Positions 1-7,995 of a stretch of 64,000 nt of DNA are shown one piece after another. Below the pieces are notes generated by a model. The model did no database searches. It was not told the DNA's origin and saw nothing but the letters and a program-made list of their open reading frames with translations. Position 1 is the stretch's first letter. Every line of letters begins with the position of its first letter. Both the position numbers and the translations under genes were made by a program. The DNA comes from Nocardia rhizosphaerihabitans (GTDB lineage: Bacteria > Actinomycetota > Actinomycetes > Mycobacteriales > Mycobacteriaceae): assembly GCF_014646295.1 (NCBI RefSeq), contig NZ_BMNE01000002.1, forward strand, positions 619,399 to 683,398, read 5' to 3'.

Positions 1-628
1 GGTCGAAATGCAGGACGGGAGCGCCCTTCTTGACCCCGAGCAGCATCGCGACGCCGGACTCGGCGGCCTGGGCGTCGACGGTCTGCACGGCCCGTTCGAT
101 GGGTCGGCCGTACCGGTCGGCGGTGGTCCGGTAGATCGAGCCGGTGAGGTCGTGCGAGATCAGGCCGGGCAGCAGTTCGGGATTGAACCAGGCGTCGTCG
201 ACGCTGACCGGTTCCTCGTCGGCCAGCCGCAGCCTGCGCACGTGATAGGCGCGCGCGTCCTGGGGCAGGCGCAGCGCGCGGGCGGTGGCCTCCGGCGGCA
301 CCGCTTCCTCGGCGACCAGCACCAGGGTGGTCGGCTGATGCCCGAGCGCGCGCATCTCCTCGGTGAACGAGGCCAGATGCAATCGCGATTGCACCGGCCG
401 GTGCGCCACGAAGGTGCCCTTGCCGCGCACCCGCACCAGATAGCCCTCGTTGACCAGCTGGCCGATCGCCTCGCGTACGGTGATCCGGCTGACGCCGTAA
501 TCCTGCATGAGATTGCGTTCGCTGGTCATCAGGTCGCCCGGCTGCAGCTCGTGCGTGCATTTCTGCAACAGAATCGCGCGCAGCTGTTCGTGTTTGGGCA
601 CTGCGCTGTCGCGCAGCGGTGCGGGCAT
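1..628 (-). CDS. GntR-family (HutC/DasR-like) transcriptional regulator, 3' end outside the window
   Basis: The reading frame starts at an ATG at 628, preceded by GAAGGAG, and runs off the left edge of the window after about 209 codons. Residues 10-75 form a GntR winged helix with the typical SRITVREAIGQL recognition helix and the RVRGKGTFV wing. From about residue 88 a UTRA effector domain follows (HLASFTEEMRALG, then VRRLRLADEEPV). The arrangement matches the HutC/DasR subgroup, whose members often sense amino-sugar phosphates; the ligand here cannot be read from sequence. A dre-like site lies 40 bp upstream, which suggests autoregulation. The last part of the UTRA domain is missing only because of the window edge. 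Confidence 0.85.
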   Translation of the reverse strand, partial: MPAPLRDSAVPKHEQLRAILLQKCTHELQPGDLMTSERNLMQDYGVSRITVREAIGQLVNEGYLVRVRGKGTFVAHRPVQSRLHLASFTEEMRALGHQPTTLVLVAEEAVPPEATARALRLPQDARAYHVRRLRLADEEPVSVDDAWFNPELLPGLISHDLTGSIYRTTADRYGRPIERAVQTVDAQAAESGVAMLLGVKKGAPVLHFD

Positions 629-666
629 GAGGGCGGCTCCTTCTCGCGAGCGGTGCACCGGTCCCT

Positions 667-682
667 ACTGGTCCTGTCCGGT
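667..682. promoter_or_regulatory. dre-like operator upstream of the GntR regulator
   Basis: The 16 bases ACTGGTCCTGTCCGGT match the DasR consensus for streptomycetes (ACTGGTCTAGACCAGT-like) at 12 of 16 positions, with an intact left half. The site is 40 bp before the start of a DasR-like regulator. Function is inferred. Confidence 0.4.
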
Positions 683-714
683 TTGATCGAGGATACGCGA
701 CCTCGGCAAACGAC

Positions 715-755
715 GAAAGCCTCGCGCACCGAGGGAATCGGCGCGCAAGGCTTTC
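715..755 (-). terminator. Intrinsic terminator after the SHOCT gene
   Basis: Arms GAAAGCCT (715-722) and AGGCTTTC (748-755) are perfectly complementary, with a further GCGC/GCGC pairing inside. The hairpin sits 15 bp beyond the stop codon of the gene at 770-1144. Confidence 0.6.
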
Positions 756-769
756 GGTGGAACCCGGCT

Positions 770-1144
770 TCAGCCGAGTGCCTTGGCCTTCAGGTGTTCG
801 AATTCGGCCTGGGTGATCGAGCCTTCCTCGAGCAGCTTCTTGGCGTCGGCGATCTGCGCGGCGGGACTGGTGCCCGCGGTCTCCCTGATATACGAATCCT
901 GCGCCTGCTGGATCTGCTTGGCCTCGGCGCTCGAGCGCTCGGCCATGCCCTGGCCGCGGACGATCAGGTACGCCAGCGCGGTGAGGAACGGGAGGAAGAG
1001 CAAGCAGATGATCCAGATCGCCTTCACCCAGCCCGAGGTCTTGTGGTCCCGGAACAGGTCTCCGATGATCATGAACAGCATGAGCAGGTAAGCGACGAAT
1101 GCGAAGCTCACAATGATGAGCCAGAGCACTTCCCAGAATGACAT
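770..1144 (-). CDS. Small membrane protein with PLDc_N-type helices and a SHOCT domain
   Basis: The 124-residue product has two hydrophobic helices (about residues 5-28 and 40-63) that resemble the phospholipase D N-terminal membrane segment. The C-terminus (about 92-122) is a SHOCT motif, ending with QIADAKKLLEEGSITQAEFEHLK in pattern. SHOCT proteins are common in actinobacteria and have no single known function; many are thought to bind oligomers at the membrane. The gene stands alone between the GntR regulator and a serine hydrolase, with its own terminator. Confidence 0.8.
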   Translation of the reverse strand: MSFWEVLWLIIVSFAFVAYLLMLFMIIGDLFRDHKTSGWVKAIWIICLLFLPFLTALAYLIVRGQGMAERSSAEAKQIQQAQDSYIRETAGTSPAAQIADAKKLLEEGSITQAEFEHLKAKALG

Positions 1145-1301
1145 GACACACCTCGCGTTCGGACACGGATCGATTCGCCCCAGTTCGGGTGATCGATTGA
1201 AGCACGCATATAGCTGGAAACTTGCCGGTCTTCGAGCATTGTGCCAACCCTGTTCAGGGTGACCACCCGTCAGCGTACGCGCAGATGGGGTCGCGTCGCA
1301 G

Positions 1302-1323
1302 GTGGCGGCTCCGGCGCCGCCAC
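1302..1323 (-). terminator. Hairpin after the serine hydrolase gene
   Basis: GTGGCGGC (1302-1309) and GCCGCCAC (1316-1323) pair perfectly around a 6-base loop, 8 bp after the stop codon of the gene at 1332-2663. No T-run follows, which is usual for actinobacterial terminators. Confidence 0.5.
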
Positions 1324-1331
1324 ATCACGAT

Positions 1332-2663
1332 TCAGCGGATGCCGGGAGTCGCGGGGTTGCTGCCGACGCAGCCGAGCACGACGCAGCCGGGCGGCCAGTC
1401 GGAGAACGGCGGCTTGGGCGTCTCGCCGAGACAGTCGACGAAACTACAGCCGGGGTAGGCGTACGGGCCGATGCCGAGGGTGCCGAAGAACGCGTCGGGG
1501 CGGGCGATCATCGGATCGGTGACGCTCACGTCCGGGCGCTCCTGGTAGGGGCCGGGGTCGGGCTGCGGCTTGTCGACGAAGGCCGAGACCAGCGTGCGCA
1601 GCACATTGTGGGTGTAGGTCGACGAGGCGCCCGGCGTCGCGACGCCGGTCCAGTTGAGCATCAATCCCAGGCTCGGGACGATGTAGCTGTCGTTGCGCAG
1701 CATGCCCGACATCTTCACCGCGTCGTCGGGCAGGCCGGGGAACTCCAGGCGGCAGGGCGCGCCGTTGATCACGAACAGGAAGCCGTAGCAGGGCATGCTC
1801 GCCGAGGGGGACAGCGCCGCGCGCATGTAATCGTCGGAGATCACCTGCAGGTCGTTCCAGCGTCCCCGATTGCCCACCAGCAGACCGAGTTTCGCGAAGT
1901 CGTCCGGCGGCAGGATCAGATGCGCGTGACCGTAGGTGTTTCCGGCGCGGTCGCGGGCCCAGAAGTAGTCGCTGCGCGCGATACCCAACGGGTCGAACAG
2001 CTTTCGCTGCGCGAAGGTCTGGAAGTCCTCGCCGACGGCCTGCTGGATCACGTAGACGAGCAGGTCGACCGCGCGCTGGCTGTAGCGGAACATGGTGCCC
2101 TGCGGGCGCTCGATCGGCATCGCCAGCGCCTGGGCGACGACATTCGGATCCAGCGCGGCCAGCCCGGTCGCGCCCTCGGCGGCGACGGCGACCTCCATCC
2201 CGGAGGACTCGGTGAGCAGGTTGCGCACGGTGATCGCCCGGTGCGCCTCGTCGCCGAGACCGGCGGGCAGATAGCGGCCGATCGGCTCGTCGATGACCAG
2301 GCGGCCATCGTCGACCGCCAGGCCCGCGACCAGCGCGACCACGCTCTTGGTCCCGCTCCACAGATTCCAGGGCACCCCACCGGATTCGGCATTGCGCGGC
2401 CCGCCGGCTACCAGGCAGTTGTTGCGGTAGAGCTGGATGTTGAAGCGGGTGGTGTCGATCGCCAGGTTCATGGCGGCGGTGACGCGCCCCGGGTCGAGGG
2501 CGGCCTCGGCGGGCGTCGCGGTCTGCGGCGTGCGCCCCGAGCTGACATCACACTGCTTCGCGGTGACCGGGTCGGCCTGCGCCGTTGCGGGCAGCAGCGC
2601 TCCCGAGGTGAGCGCCAGCGCGGTAACCGCTGCTGCTACAACATATTTCAGATAGCCGTGCAC
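1332..2663 (-). CDS. Secreted serine hydrolase of the beta-lactamase / PBP-like (class C) family
   Basis: The product has 443 residues and begins with a signal peptide (hydrophobic from about 8 to 28, cleavage likely after the ATAQA at 26-30). The active-site SxxK motif is Ser103-Gly-Thr-Lys106 in LWSGTKS. A YSQ at 194-196 occupies the place of the usual YxN. Relatives include EstB-type esterases, D-aminopeptidases and penicillin-binding-like enzymes; sequence alone does not separate these. It should act outside the membrane. A terminator follows directly and no operon partner is seen. Confidence 0.8.
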   Translation of the reverse strand: MHGYLKYVVAAAVTALALTSGALLPATAQADPVTAKQCDVSSGRTPQTATPAEAALDPGRVTAAMNLAIDTTRFNIQLYRNNCLVAGGPRNAESGGVPWNLWSGTKSVVALVAGLAVDDGRLVIDEPIGRYLPAGLGDEAHRAITVRNLLTESSGMEVAVAAEGATGLAALDPNVVAQALAMPIERPQGTMFRYSQRAVDLLVYVIQQAVGEDFQTFAQRKLFDPLGIARSDYFWARDRAGNTYGHAHLILPPDDFAKLGLLVGNRGRWNDLQVISDDYMRAALSPSASMPCYGFLFVINGAPCRLEFPGLPDDAVKMSGMLRNDSYIVPSLGLMLNWTGVATPGASSTYTHNVLRTLVSAFVDKPQPDPGPYQERPDVSVTDPMIARPDAFFGTLGIGPYAYPGCSFVDCLGETPKPPFSDWPPGCVVLGCVGSNPATPGIR

Positions 2664-2726
2664 TCAACCCTCCAGAAAGAGATTCCGGGAGGGAATCGTG
2701 AACGATCACGTTCTTGTTACGTCGGC

Positions 2727-3242
2727 TCAGCTTCCGTAGGGCTTGCAGACCTCGATCGCGGCGTCTTTTGCCGCGTTGAACGTGTCGATCACACCGTTGA
2801 GTTCGTCGGTGGGCGCGCGCCGTTCGAGGGTGTCGGCGAGGGTGTTGGTGTTGTCGCGGTAGGAACGCAGCGGCTCGGCCAGTGTCGGGATCACATCGTT
2901 GGTGATCTTGCGGCCGAGGTCCTTGGCGTTGTTGCGCAGGGTGGCGACCGCGTCGTTGGCCTTGGTGTCGGTGTCGGGCGCCCTGGTGTTGCTGGCGTCG
3001 ATGTAGGCGTTGAACGCGGTCACCGAGCTCTTGTTGGCCGCGCGCAGTCCGTCGCAGGCTGTGTCGTTGGCCTTCTTCACTCGCGCCGCCGAGGAGGCGG
3101 CCACCTCGGAGGTGTAGGAGGCGAGGTCGGTCTGGTTGGCCTGGGCATCGCCCGGCACCTGCTTGGTGCAGGCCACCAGCACCATTCCGGTCGCGACGGC
3201 CACGAGTGCCGTGGTCACCCCCACCCGTTCCCGTTGTCTCAT
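2727..3242 (-). CDS. Putative lipoprotein, about 171 residues
   Basis: I place the start at the ATG at 3242 (MRQRERVGV) because GGAGGAGA precedes it; an in-frame start 19 codons earlier has no such site. The N-terminus is a lipoprotein signal with lipobox LVAC (VLVACTKQV). The mature part is charged, alanine and threonine rich and mostly helical, with two cysteines (in the TACDGL and IEVCKPYGS segments) that may pair. I recognise no enzyme motif. It is probably anchored on the outer face of the plasma membrane. Comparable short lipoproteins are common in Nocardia and Mycobacterium without known function. Confidence 0.75.
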   Translation of the reverse strand: MRQRERVGVTTALVAVATGMVLVACTKQVPGDAQANQTDLASYTSEVAASSAARVKKANDTACDGLRAANKSSVTAFNAYIDASNTRAPDTDTKANDAVATLRNNAKDLGRKITNDVIPTLAEPLRSYRDNTNTLADTLERRAPTDELNGVIDTFNAAKDAAIEVCKPYGS

Positions 3243-3379
3243 CTCGCCCTCTCCTCCCTCGGGACCGCCGGCACCGGATCGCGCACCGGAGCCGAACATA
3301 TCGACCGTACTGGCTGTGAGCGGGTGACGTCAGCTCGCGGTGGCGATTTCGATGACCAACCGAGACGTCGGGCCGGTCG

Positions 3380-3408
3380 CGGTGCCGGGACCGTCGGCCC
3401 CGGCACCG
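3380..3408 (-). terminator. Intrinsic terminator after the DUF305 gene
   Basis: CGGTGCCGGG (3380-3389) pairs perfectly with CCCGGCACCG (3399-3408), 7 bp after the DUF305 stop codon. Confidence 0.6.
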
Positions 3409-3415
3409 CCTCCGA

Positions 3416-4036
3416 TCAGCCCTGTCCGAGCATGCCGCGCATCGTGTTGATCTCGGCCTCCTGCGCGGCCACGATGGCCGTGGCGAGCTGCCTGGATTCC
3501 GGGTTGACGCCGTTGGCCAGCTCGGTGCGGGCCATGTCGACCGCGCCCTCGTGATGGTCGATCATCATCTCCAGCCACTGCTTGTCGAACTCGGCGCCCT
3601 GGGCGGACTGCAGTGCGGACATCTGGGCGTCGGTCATCATGCCGGGCATGGCGTGACCGCCGTGGCCTTCGCTCGCGCTCGGCGCGGGCTTGCCGAAGGA
3701 CACCAGCAGGTCGGTGATCTGCTGCATCTCCGGCGCCTGCGCCTTCTCCACCTCCGCGGCCAGCGCGATGAGCTGCTGGTTCTGGGTGTGGCTCGGCACC
3801 ATCTTCGCCATCTCGACGGCCTGCGCGTGGTGCGGGTACATCATCTGCAGGAAGGTGACGTCGGCGTCGTTGAAGTCGGTGCGGGCCGCGGCCGTCGCGC
3901 TGGTCGCGCTCGCCGAGCTGGTCGAGGAGTGGGTGTCGTGCGTCGCGGAATCGGTGTCGTCGCCGCAGGCGGCGAGCAGCAGGACGCTCGCGGCGGAGGC
4001 GGCGAGGACGGTGGCGCGGGTACGGGTGATGAACAT
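3416..4036 (-). CDS. DUF305 domain lipoprotein
   Basis: The start is the ATG at 4036 (MFITRTRAT), with AGGAGGA 7 bases upstream. Residues 1-27 are a lipoprotein signal ending in LLAACGDD. The mature 180 residues carry two ferritin-like DUF305 repeats, each with the hallmark histidine pair: YPHHAQAVEMAKMV and DHHEGAVDMARTEL. DUF305 proteins are exported helical proteins often found in metal (copper) contexts, and the paired HH motifs suggest metal binding. The gene lies 77 bp downstream of a DUF6153 gene on the same strand, an arrangement common in actinobacteria, so the two probably form an operon. Confidence 0.88.
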   Translation of the reverse strand: MFITRTRATVLAASAASVLLLAACGDDTDSATHDTHSSTSSASATSATAAARTDFNDADVTFLQMMYPHHAQAVEMAKMVPSHTQNQQLIALAAEVEKAQAPEMQQITDLLVSFGKPAPSASEGHGGHAMPGMMTDAQMSALQSAQGAEFDKQWLEMMIDHHEGAVDMARTELANGVNPESRQLATAIVAAQEAEINTMRGMLGQG

Positions 4037-4113
4037 GGGTGATCCTCCTGGGGATTCGGGTGACAGTGAGAGGGGTCGGACCGCCGCCGGGCGCACCGGT
4101 GGCGGCTGACCTG

Positions 4114-4731
4114 TCAGATCCGCAGGATCGCCAGTTGTGCGAGGGAGAGGACGGTCCACGGCGGTGGGCGTTCACGCCTGCCACGCCATGGCCGTGCGAT
4201 GGCGTGGCCGATCGCCGCGGTGTCGTTCGTGAGCCGGTAGAGCAGCACCAGCGTCAGGGCGACGGCCAGTGCGGCGAGGACGAAGACGCAGGAATGGACG
4301 GCGGCGTGCTCGCCGCAACCCGCGGCGCCGCAGCCGGTGTCCGTTCCGTGCTTGCCCTCGGCGGGGGCCGCGGCCAGCACGATGTCGGTGGCGGGGTCGG
4401 CGAAGTGGATCGGGCCGCCGGTCGGGACATCGCGCACCGCGGTGCTCGCGTGCGACGGTTCCTCGGCCATGGCGTTCGACGACGCGGCGGTGCTCGCGTG
4501 CGATGAGTCGCCGGCCATGGCGCCCGACGACGCCGCGGTGCTTGCGTGCGATGAGTCGGTGGTGGATGGGTGCGCTGACGCGGCGTTGGTTGCGTGCGAT
4601 GACTCCGCCGTGGACGCGTGTGCGGTGCCGAAAACAGCCGAGTGCATGGCGACGATCCCGGCCAGCAACATCAGCATGGCGAGCACCCTGGCGATGCCGG
4701 GTGCGCGCTCGAGCGGATGCTGATCGTTCAC
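4114..4731 (-). CDS. DUF6153-like membrane protein with a His/Ser-rich repeat region
   Basis: The 205-residue product has an N-terminal hydrophobic segment (about 14-35) and a second one (about 146-168). Between them lies a low-complexity region made of a 16-residue unit (SSHASTAASSGAMAGD type) repeated about three times. A CGAAGCGEHAAVHSC segment adds further Cys and His just before the second helix. Together with the neighbouring DUF305 gene this fits the DUF6153 family by position and layout; the family is small and uncharacterised. A role in binding metal outside the membrane is an inference from the His content. Confidence 0.72.
   Translation of the reverse strand: MNDQHPLERAPGIARVLAMLMLLAGIVAMHSAVFGTAHASTAESSHATNAASAHPSTTDSSHASTAASSGAMAGDSSHASTAASSNAMAEEPSHASTAVRDVPTGGPIHFADPATDIVLAAAPAEGKHGTDTGCGAAGCGEHAAVHSCVFVLAALAVALTLVLLYRLTNDTAAIGHAIARPWRGRRERPPPWTVLSLAQLAILRI
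4448..4630. repeat. 48-bp imperfect tandem repeat inside the DUF6153-like gene
   Basis: The word GCGTGCGA recurs at 4448, 4496, 4544 and 4592, an exact 48-bp period. The first three units are closely similar and the last has diverged. The period is 16 codons, so unit gain or loss keeps the frame. Confidence 0.8.
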
Positions 4732-4791
4732 AGCACCGAGTCTAACCAGCGTGATCGGCCTGCCGGAAATACCCCGACACGGTAGGGGTAG

Positions 4792-5370
4792 TTACTGGGT
4801 GGCGATGTCGACGACCAGCCGCGGCGGGTTCGTCAGCGCGGTGACGGTGAACGGCGGCCGATCGGCGTCGACGCCGATGAAGGACTGGGTCGCGCCTTCG
4901 TAGACCAGGGTCTTGTAGACGCCGGTGATGCCAGGGACGCCAGGGTCGGTCACCGGGTCGGGCCCCGAATACGCCGGGACGGTCGATTCGAATGGGTAGA
5001 CGGACCCGAGGATGCGCACCTCCAGGATCGAACTACCCGCCACGTCGACGGTCTTGCCGCTGCCGTCCTGCACCGCGCGGTCGGTGTACTCGACCCGCCA
5101 GCCCGGCGTTCCGGTGCCGCCGAGGGCGAAGACCACCCGGTCGAAGCCCTCCTGGCGGCCGACGCGGATATCGGTGACGGTCAGCGCGGCGCCGGTGGAG
5201 GCCTCGCCGGACTTGGGTTCGTTGTCGGTCGGCACCTCGCCGGTGGCGTCGGCGAAGGTGGTGGTGGTGCTCGTCGGCGCGGTGGTGGCGACCGGCGCGG
5301 TGTCGGTGCCGCAGCCGGACACCGCCAGCGCCGCGATGGCGACCATGCCGAACACGAGAGCAGTACGCAT
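4792..5370 (-). CDS. AMIN-like domain lipoprotein
   Basis: The start is the ATG at 5370 (MRTALVFG); the upstream in-frame extension has no signal-peptide character. The signal ends with a lipobox (AVSGC). A Thr/Pro/Ala linker (about 20-55) leads to a beta-rich domain (about 60-192). That domain matches the AMIN-like pattern, with VTDIRVGRQEGFDRVVF near its start and PPRLVVDIATQ at its end. Such domains usually bind cell-wall or surface ligands. The gene is monocistronic here. Its partner and function are unknown. Confidence 0.8.
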   Translation of the reverse strand: MRTALVFGMVAIAALAVSGCGTDTAPVATTAPTSTTTTFADATGEVPTDNEPKSGEASTGAALTVTDIRVGRQEGFDRVVFALGGTGTPGWRVEYTDRAVQDGSGKTVDVAGSSILEVRILGSVYPFESTVPAYSGPDPVTDPGVPGITGVYKTLVYEGATQSFIGVDADRPPFTVTALTNPPRLVVDIATQ

Positions 5371-5774
5371 GAGGCTGATGGTACGCAGCCCAGGTGGCGC
5401 GGCGGGCGAACTAACGCAGGGTGTGTTCGGGCTACGGCAAGTTTGCTGGGGCACGGGCGAGTGGCCTGAGCGGGCCGGTCTGCGCGAGGGCGTTCGGGTA
5501 ATCAGCGGTGGCAGCGGGTTCGACGCGGGGGTGCACTGCGTCCGAGGCGGATCAGACGAGGTCGATGTAGTCCAGAAACGGTGGTCGAAACATTGGGGAA
5601 CAACAGGATTCGTGAGATCGGCCCGCTAGAGCCGGTCTGCAAGGATGGCGCAAATCGATGGAAGCTGTTCGTGCCCATCGGAGTACGTGCCACGACACCG
5701 CACTGTGAGCAAGGCCACCGGCGGATATCAGGGCCGGATGTGACGGTGGGGCAACGATCTAGCACACTTGTCGC
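5371..5774. other. 404-bp intergenic region with no recognised gene
   Basis: Short open frames on both strands (for example 5502-5765 minus and 5581-5895 plus) show no domain signature or clear ribosome binding site. The region should hold the divergent promoters of the lipoprotein gene and the methyltransferase gene. I see no repeat, RNA gene or strong hairpin. Confidence 0.5.
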
Positions 5775-6923
5775 GTGGACAGAGTCGAGGACGTATTCAC
5801 CCGGCTGCGCCGGTATCCGGATGTGGAGGCGCCGAACCTCTATGCCGTCGACGCCGCCGACCGGTTACTCCTCGACACCGCCGCGGACGCCCTGACGGTG
5901 GCGGGTAGCGGCGAGGTTGCGGTGATCGGCGACGCCTACGGCGCGCTCACCGTCGGCGCGGCGACCCGGCACGATCTGACCGGTTTGCGCGTGCATCAGG
6001 ACCTGCTCACCGGGGAACTCGCGCTGGCCGCCAATGCCAAGAATCTCGGGCTGACCGATCGCTACACCGCGCACGGTCTCGACGCCGAGTTGCTGACCGG
6101 CGCGCGGGTCGTCCTGATGCGCCTGCCGCGGATGCTGTCCGGCCTGGCCGAGATCGCCGAGGCGATCGCCCGCTACGCCGCCGAGGACGTCGTCGTGTTC
6201 GCGGGCGGCCGCGACAAGTACCTGACCCCGGCCATGAACGAGGTGCTCGCCGAATCGTTCGGCCAGGTGCGCGCGGGCCGTGGCAGGCAGAAGTCGCGGG
6301 TGCTGGTCGTGAGCGAGCCGCTGCCGGTCGGCGAGTCGCGGTTCCCGGTGGCCGAGCACATCGCCGAGATCGACGGTGACGTGCTCGCCTACGGCGCCGC
6401 GTTCTCCGGGCCGCGCCTGGATATCGGCACCCGCTTCCTGCTCGAGCATCTGGACCGGATGAAGCCCGACGCCCGCGAGGCCATCGACCTCGGCTGCGGC
6501 ACCGGCATCCTCGCGGTGGCGCTGGCCAAGTCGCGCCCGCACATCCGGGTCGTCGGAACCGACCAGTCCGCCGCCGCGGTCGCCTCGGCCAGGGCCACCG
6601 CGGCCGCCAACGGCGTGGCCGACCGGGTGACGGTGGTGCGCGACGACGCCATGTCCTCGGCCGCCGACAACAGCGCCGACCTGGTGCTGTGCAATCCGCC
6701 GTTCCACGTCGGCGCCGCCGTGCACACCGGCTCGGCGATCAAGATGTTCGCCGAGACCGGCCGGGTGCTCCGGCCGGGCGGCGAGCTGTGGACGGTCTAC
6801 AACTCGCACTTGAACTATCGGGGAGTGGTCGAACGGATGGTCGGGCGCACCGATGTGATCGGCCGGAACCAGAAGTTCACGGTGACGCGGTCCGTTCGTG
6901 GCCTGCGCGACGTACAACGATAG
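5775..6923 (+). CDS. Class I SAM-dependent methyltransferase, RlmG/RsmC-like
   Basis: The 382-residue protein starts with GTG at 5775. Its C-terminal half is a Rossmann methyltransferase: motif I is AIDLGCGTGILAVAL (about 239-253). The catalytic NPPF motif typical of exocyclic-amine methyltransferases follows (LVLCNPPFHVG, about 308-318). The N-terminal half is a degenerate second methyltransferase fold, as in RlmG and RsmC, which methylate guanine N2 in 23S and 16S rRNA. RlmG-like modification of 23S rRNA is the best guess. The gene stands alone, about 150 bp before the BI-1 gene on the same strand. Confidence 0.85.
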   Translation: MDRVEDVFTRLRRYPDVEAPNLYAVDAADRLLLDTAADALTVAGSGEVAVIGDAYGALTVGAATRHDLTGLRVHQDLLTGELALAANAKNLGLTDRYTAHGLDAELLTGARVVLMRLPRMLSGLAEIAEAIARYAAEDVVVFAGGRDKYLTPAMNEVLAESFGQVRAGRGRQKSRVLVVSEPLPVGESRFPVAEHIAEIDGDVLAYGAAFSGPRLDIGTRFLLEHLDRMKPDAREAIDLGCGTGILAVALAKSRPHIRVVGTDQSAAAVASARATAAANGVADRVTVVRDDAMSSAADNSADLVLCNPPFHVGAAVHTGSAIKMFAETGRVLRPGGELWTVYNSHLNYRGVVERMVGRTDVIGRNQKFTVTRSVRGLRDVQR

Positions 6924-7075
6924 AGCCGGTCACACGCGGTAGAGTCCGATTTGTCCGAACGGACGGGTGACCGCACGCCGGGAACTTTGTCCGGTCGTGT
7001 CGCGTTGAACAGGCAGTTGGAGCTGTGCGACGCCGACAGGCGTACAGCGACTAATCACTCCAAGAAAGGCGCACG

Positions 7076-7936
7076 GTGCGTACCTCATCGAATCCGGTGT
7101 TCAAGAACTTACCTCGCCAGGAGGGTGTCGGCGGTTACGCGAACTTCGGTTCGGGCGTCGCCGGCGCGGGCCAGCTGGGTAACCAGCAGTACGGACAGCA
7201 GCAGTACGGCGAGTACGGGCAGCAGTACCAGCAGGCCCCCGCCACCCGCGCGATGACCATCGACGACGTGGTCACCAAGACCGGCATCACCCTCGCGGTG
7301 CTGACCGTCACGGCGATCATCTCCTTCGCGCTGTCCTCGGCGAACCCCTCGCTGGCCCCGCTGTTCGTCATCGGCGGCGGCCTGATCGGCCTGGTGCTGG
7401 TCCTGGTGGCGAGCTTCGGCAACAAGATGGACAACCCGGCCATCGTCCTGTCCTACGCGGCGTTCGAGGGCCTGTTCCTCGGCGCGCTGTCGCTGATGTT
7501 CACCGACGTGACCTTCGGAGGTGTGGGCGGTAGCGCTCTGATCGGCCAGGCGGTGCTCGGCACGTTCGGCGTGTTCTTCGGCATGCTCGTCGTCTACAAG
7601 ACAGGCGCGATCCGGGTCACCCCGCGTTTCACCCGCATGCTGCTCGGCGCCATGGTCGGCGTACTGGTCCTGATGGTCGGCAACCTGATCGCGAGCTTCT
7701 TCACCGACGGCGGCTTCGGCCTGCGCGACGGTGGCGTGCTGGCGATCGTGTTCAGCCTGGTCTGCATCGCCATCGCCGCGTTCAGCTTCCTGCTGGACTT
7801 CGACGCCGCCGACCAGCTGATTCGCGCCCAGGCCCCCGAGAAGGCCGCCTGGGGCGTCGCCCTCGGCCTGACCGTCACCCTGGTCTGGCTCTACGTCGAG
7901 ATCCTCCGCCTGCTGAGCTACTTCCAGCGGGATTGA
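7076..7936 (+). CDS. Bax inhibitor-1/YccA family membrane protein
   Basis: GTG at 7076 is preceded by AAGAAAGG. The first 60 residues are hydrophilic and rich in Gln, Tyr and Gly (QQYGQQQYGEYGQQYQQ), followed by seven hydrophobic helices. The order and the acidic residue pattern near the last helix (LLDFDAADQLI) fit the BI-1/YccA family, whose bacterial members act as pH-sensitive ion leak channels. The N-terminal motif RTSSNPVFKNL is conserved in the mycobacterial homologue (Rv1072, as I recall). It ends at a strong terminator shared with fadA3. Confidence 0.88.
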   Translation: MRTSSNPVFKNLPRQEGVGGYANFGSGVAGAGQLGNQQYGQQQYGEYGQQYQQAPATRAMTIDDVVTKTGITLAVLTVTAIISFALSSANPSLAPLFVIGGGLIGLVLVLVASFGNKMDNPAIVLSYAAFEGLFLGALSLMFTDVTFGGVGGSALIGQAVLGTFGVFFGMLVVYKTGAIRVTPRFTRMLLGAMVGVLVLMVGNLIASFFTDGGFGLRDGGVLAIVFSLVCIAIAAFSFLLDFDAADQLIRAQAPEKAAWGVALGLTVTLVWLYVEILRLLSYFQRD

Positions 7937-7948
7937 TAGCCAAGACAT

Positions 7949-7986
7949 AAAAGAGCGGCCCACCGAATTCGGTGGGCCGCTCTTTT
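7949..7986. terminator. Bidirectional intrinsic terminator
   Basis: The arms 7949-7967 and 7968-7986 form a perfect 38-bp palindrome centred on GAATTC, with AAAA before and TTTT after. It lies between the convergent BI-1 and fadA3 genes. Confidence 0.9.
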
Positions 7987-7995
7987 CGTTCTAAC

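Noticed and set aside
1302..3554. 750-codon open frame on the plus strand
   Set aside because: It runs antisense through a serine hydrolase and a lipoprotein gene with clear domains. The translation is rich in Gly, Arg, Ala and His with no motif, as expected of a high-GC shadow frame.
5502..5765. Possible 87-residue protein upstream of the methyltransferase gene
   Set aside because: No ribosome binding site, no domain and biased composition; the region is best left as intergenic.
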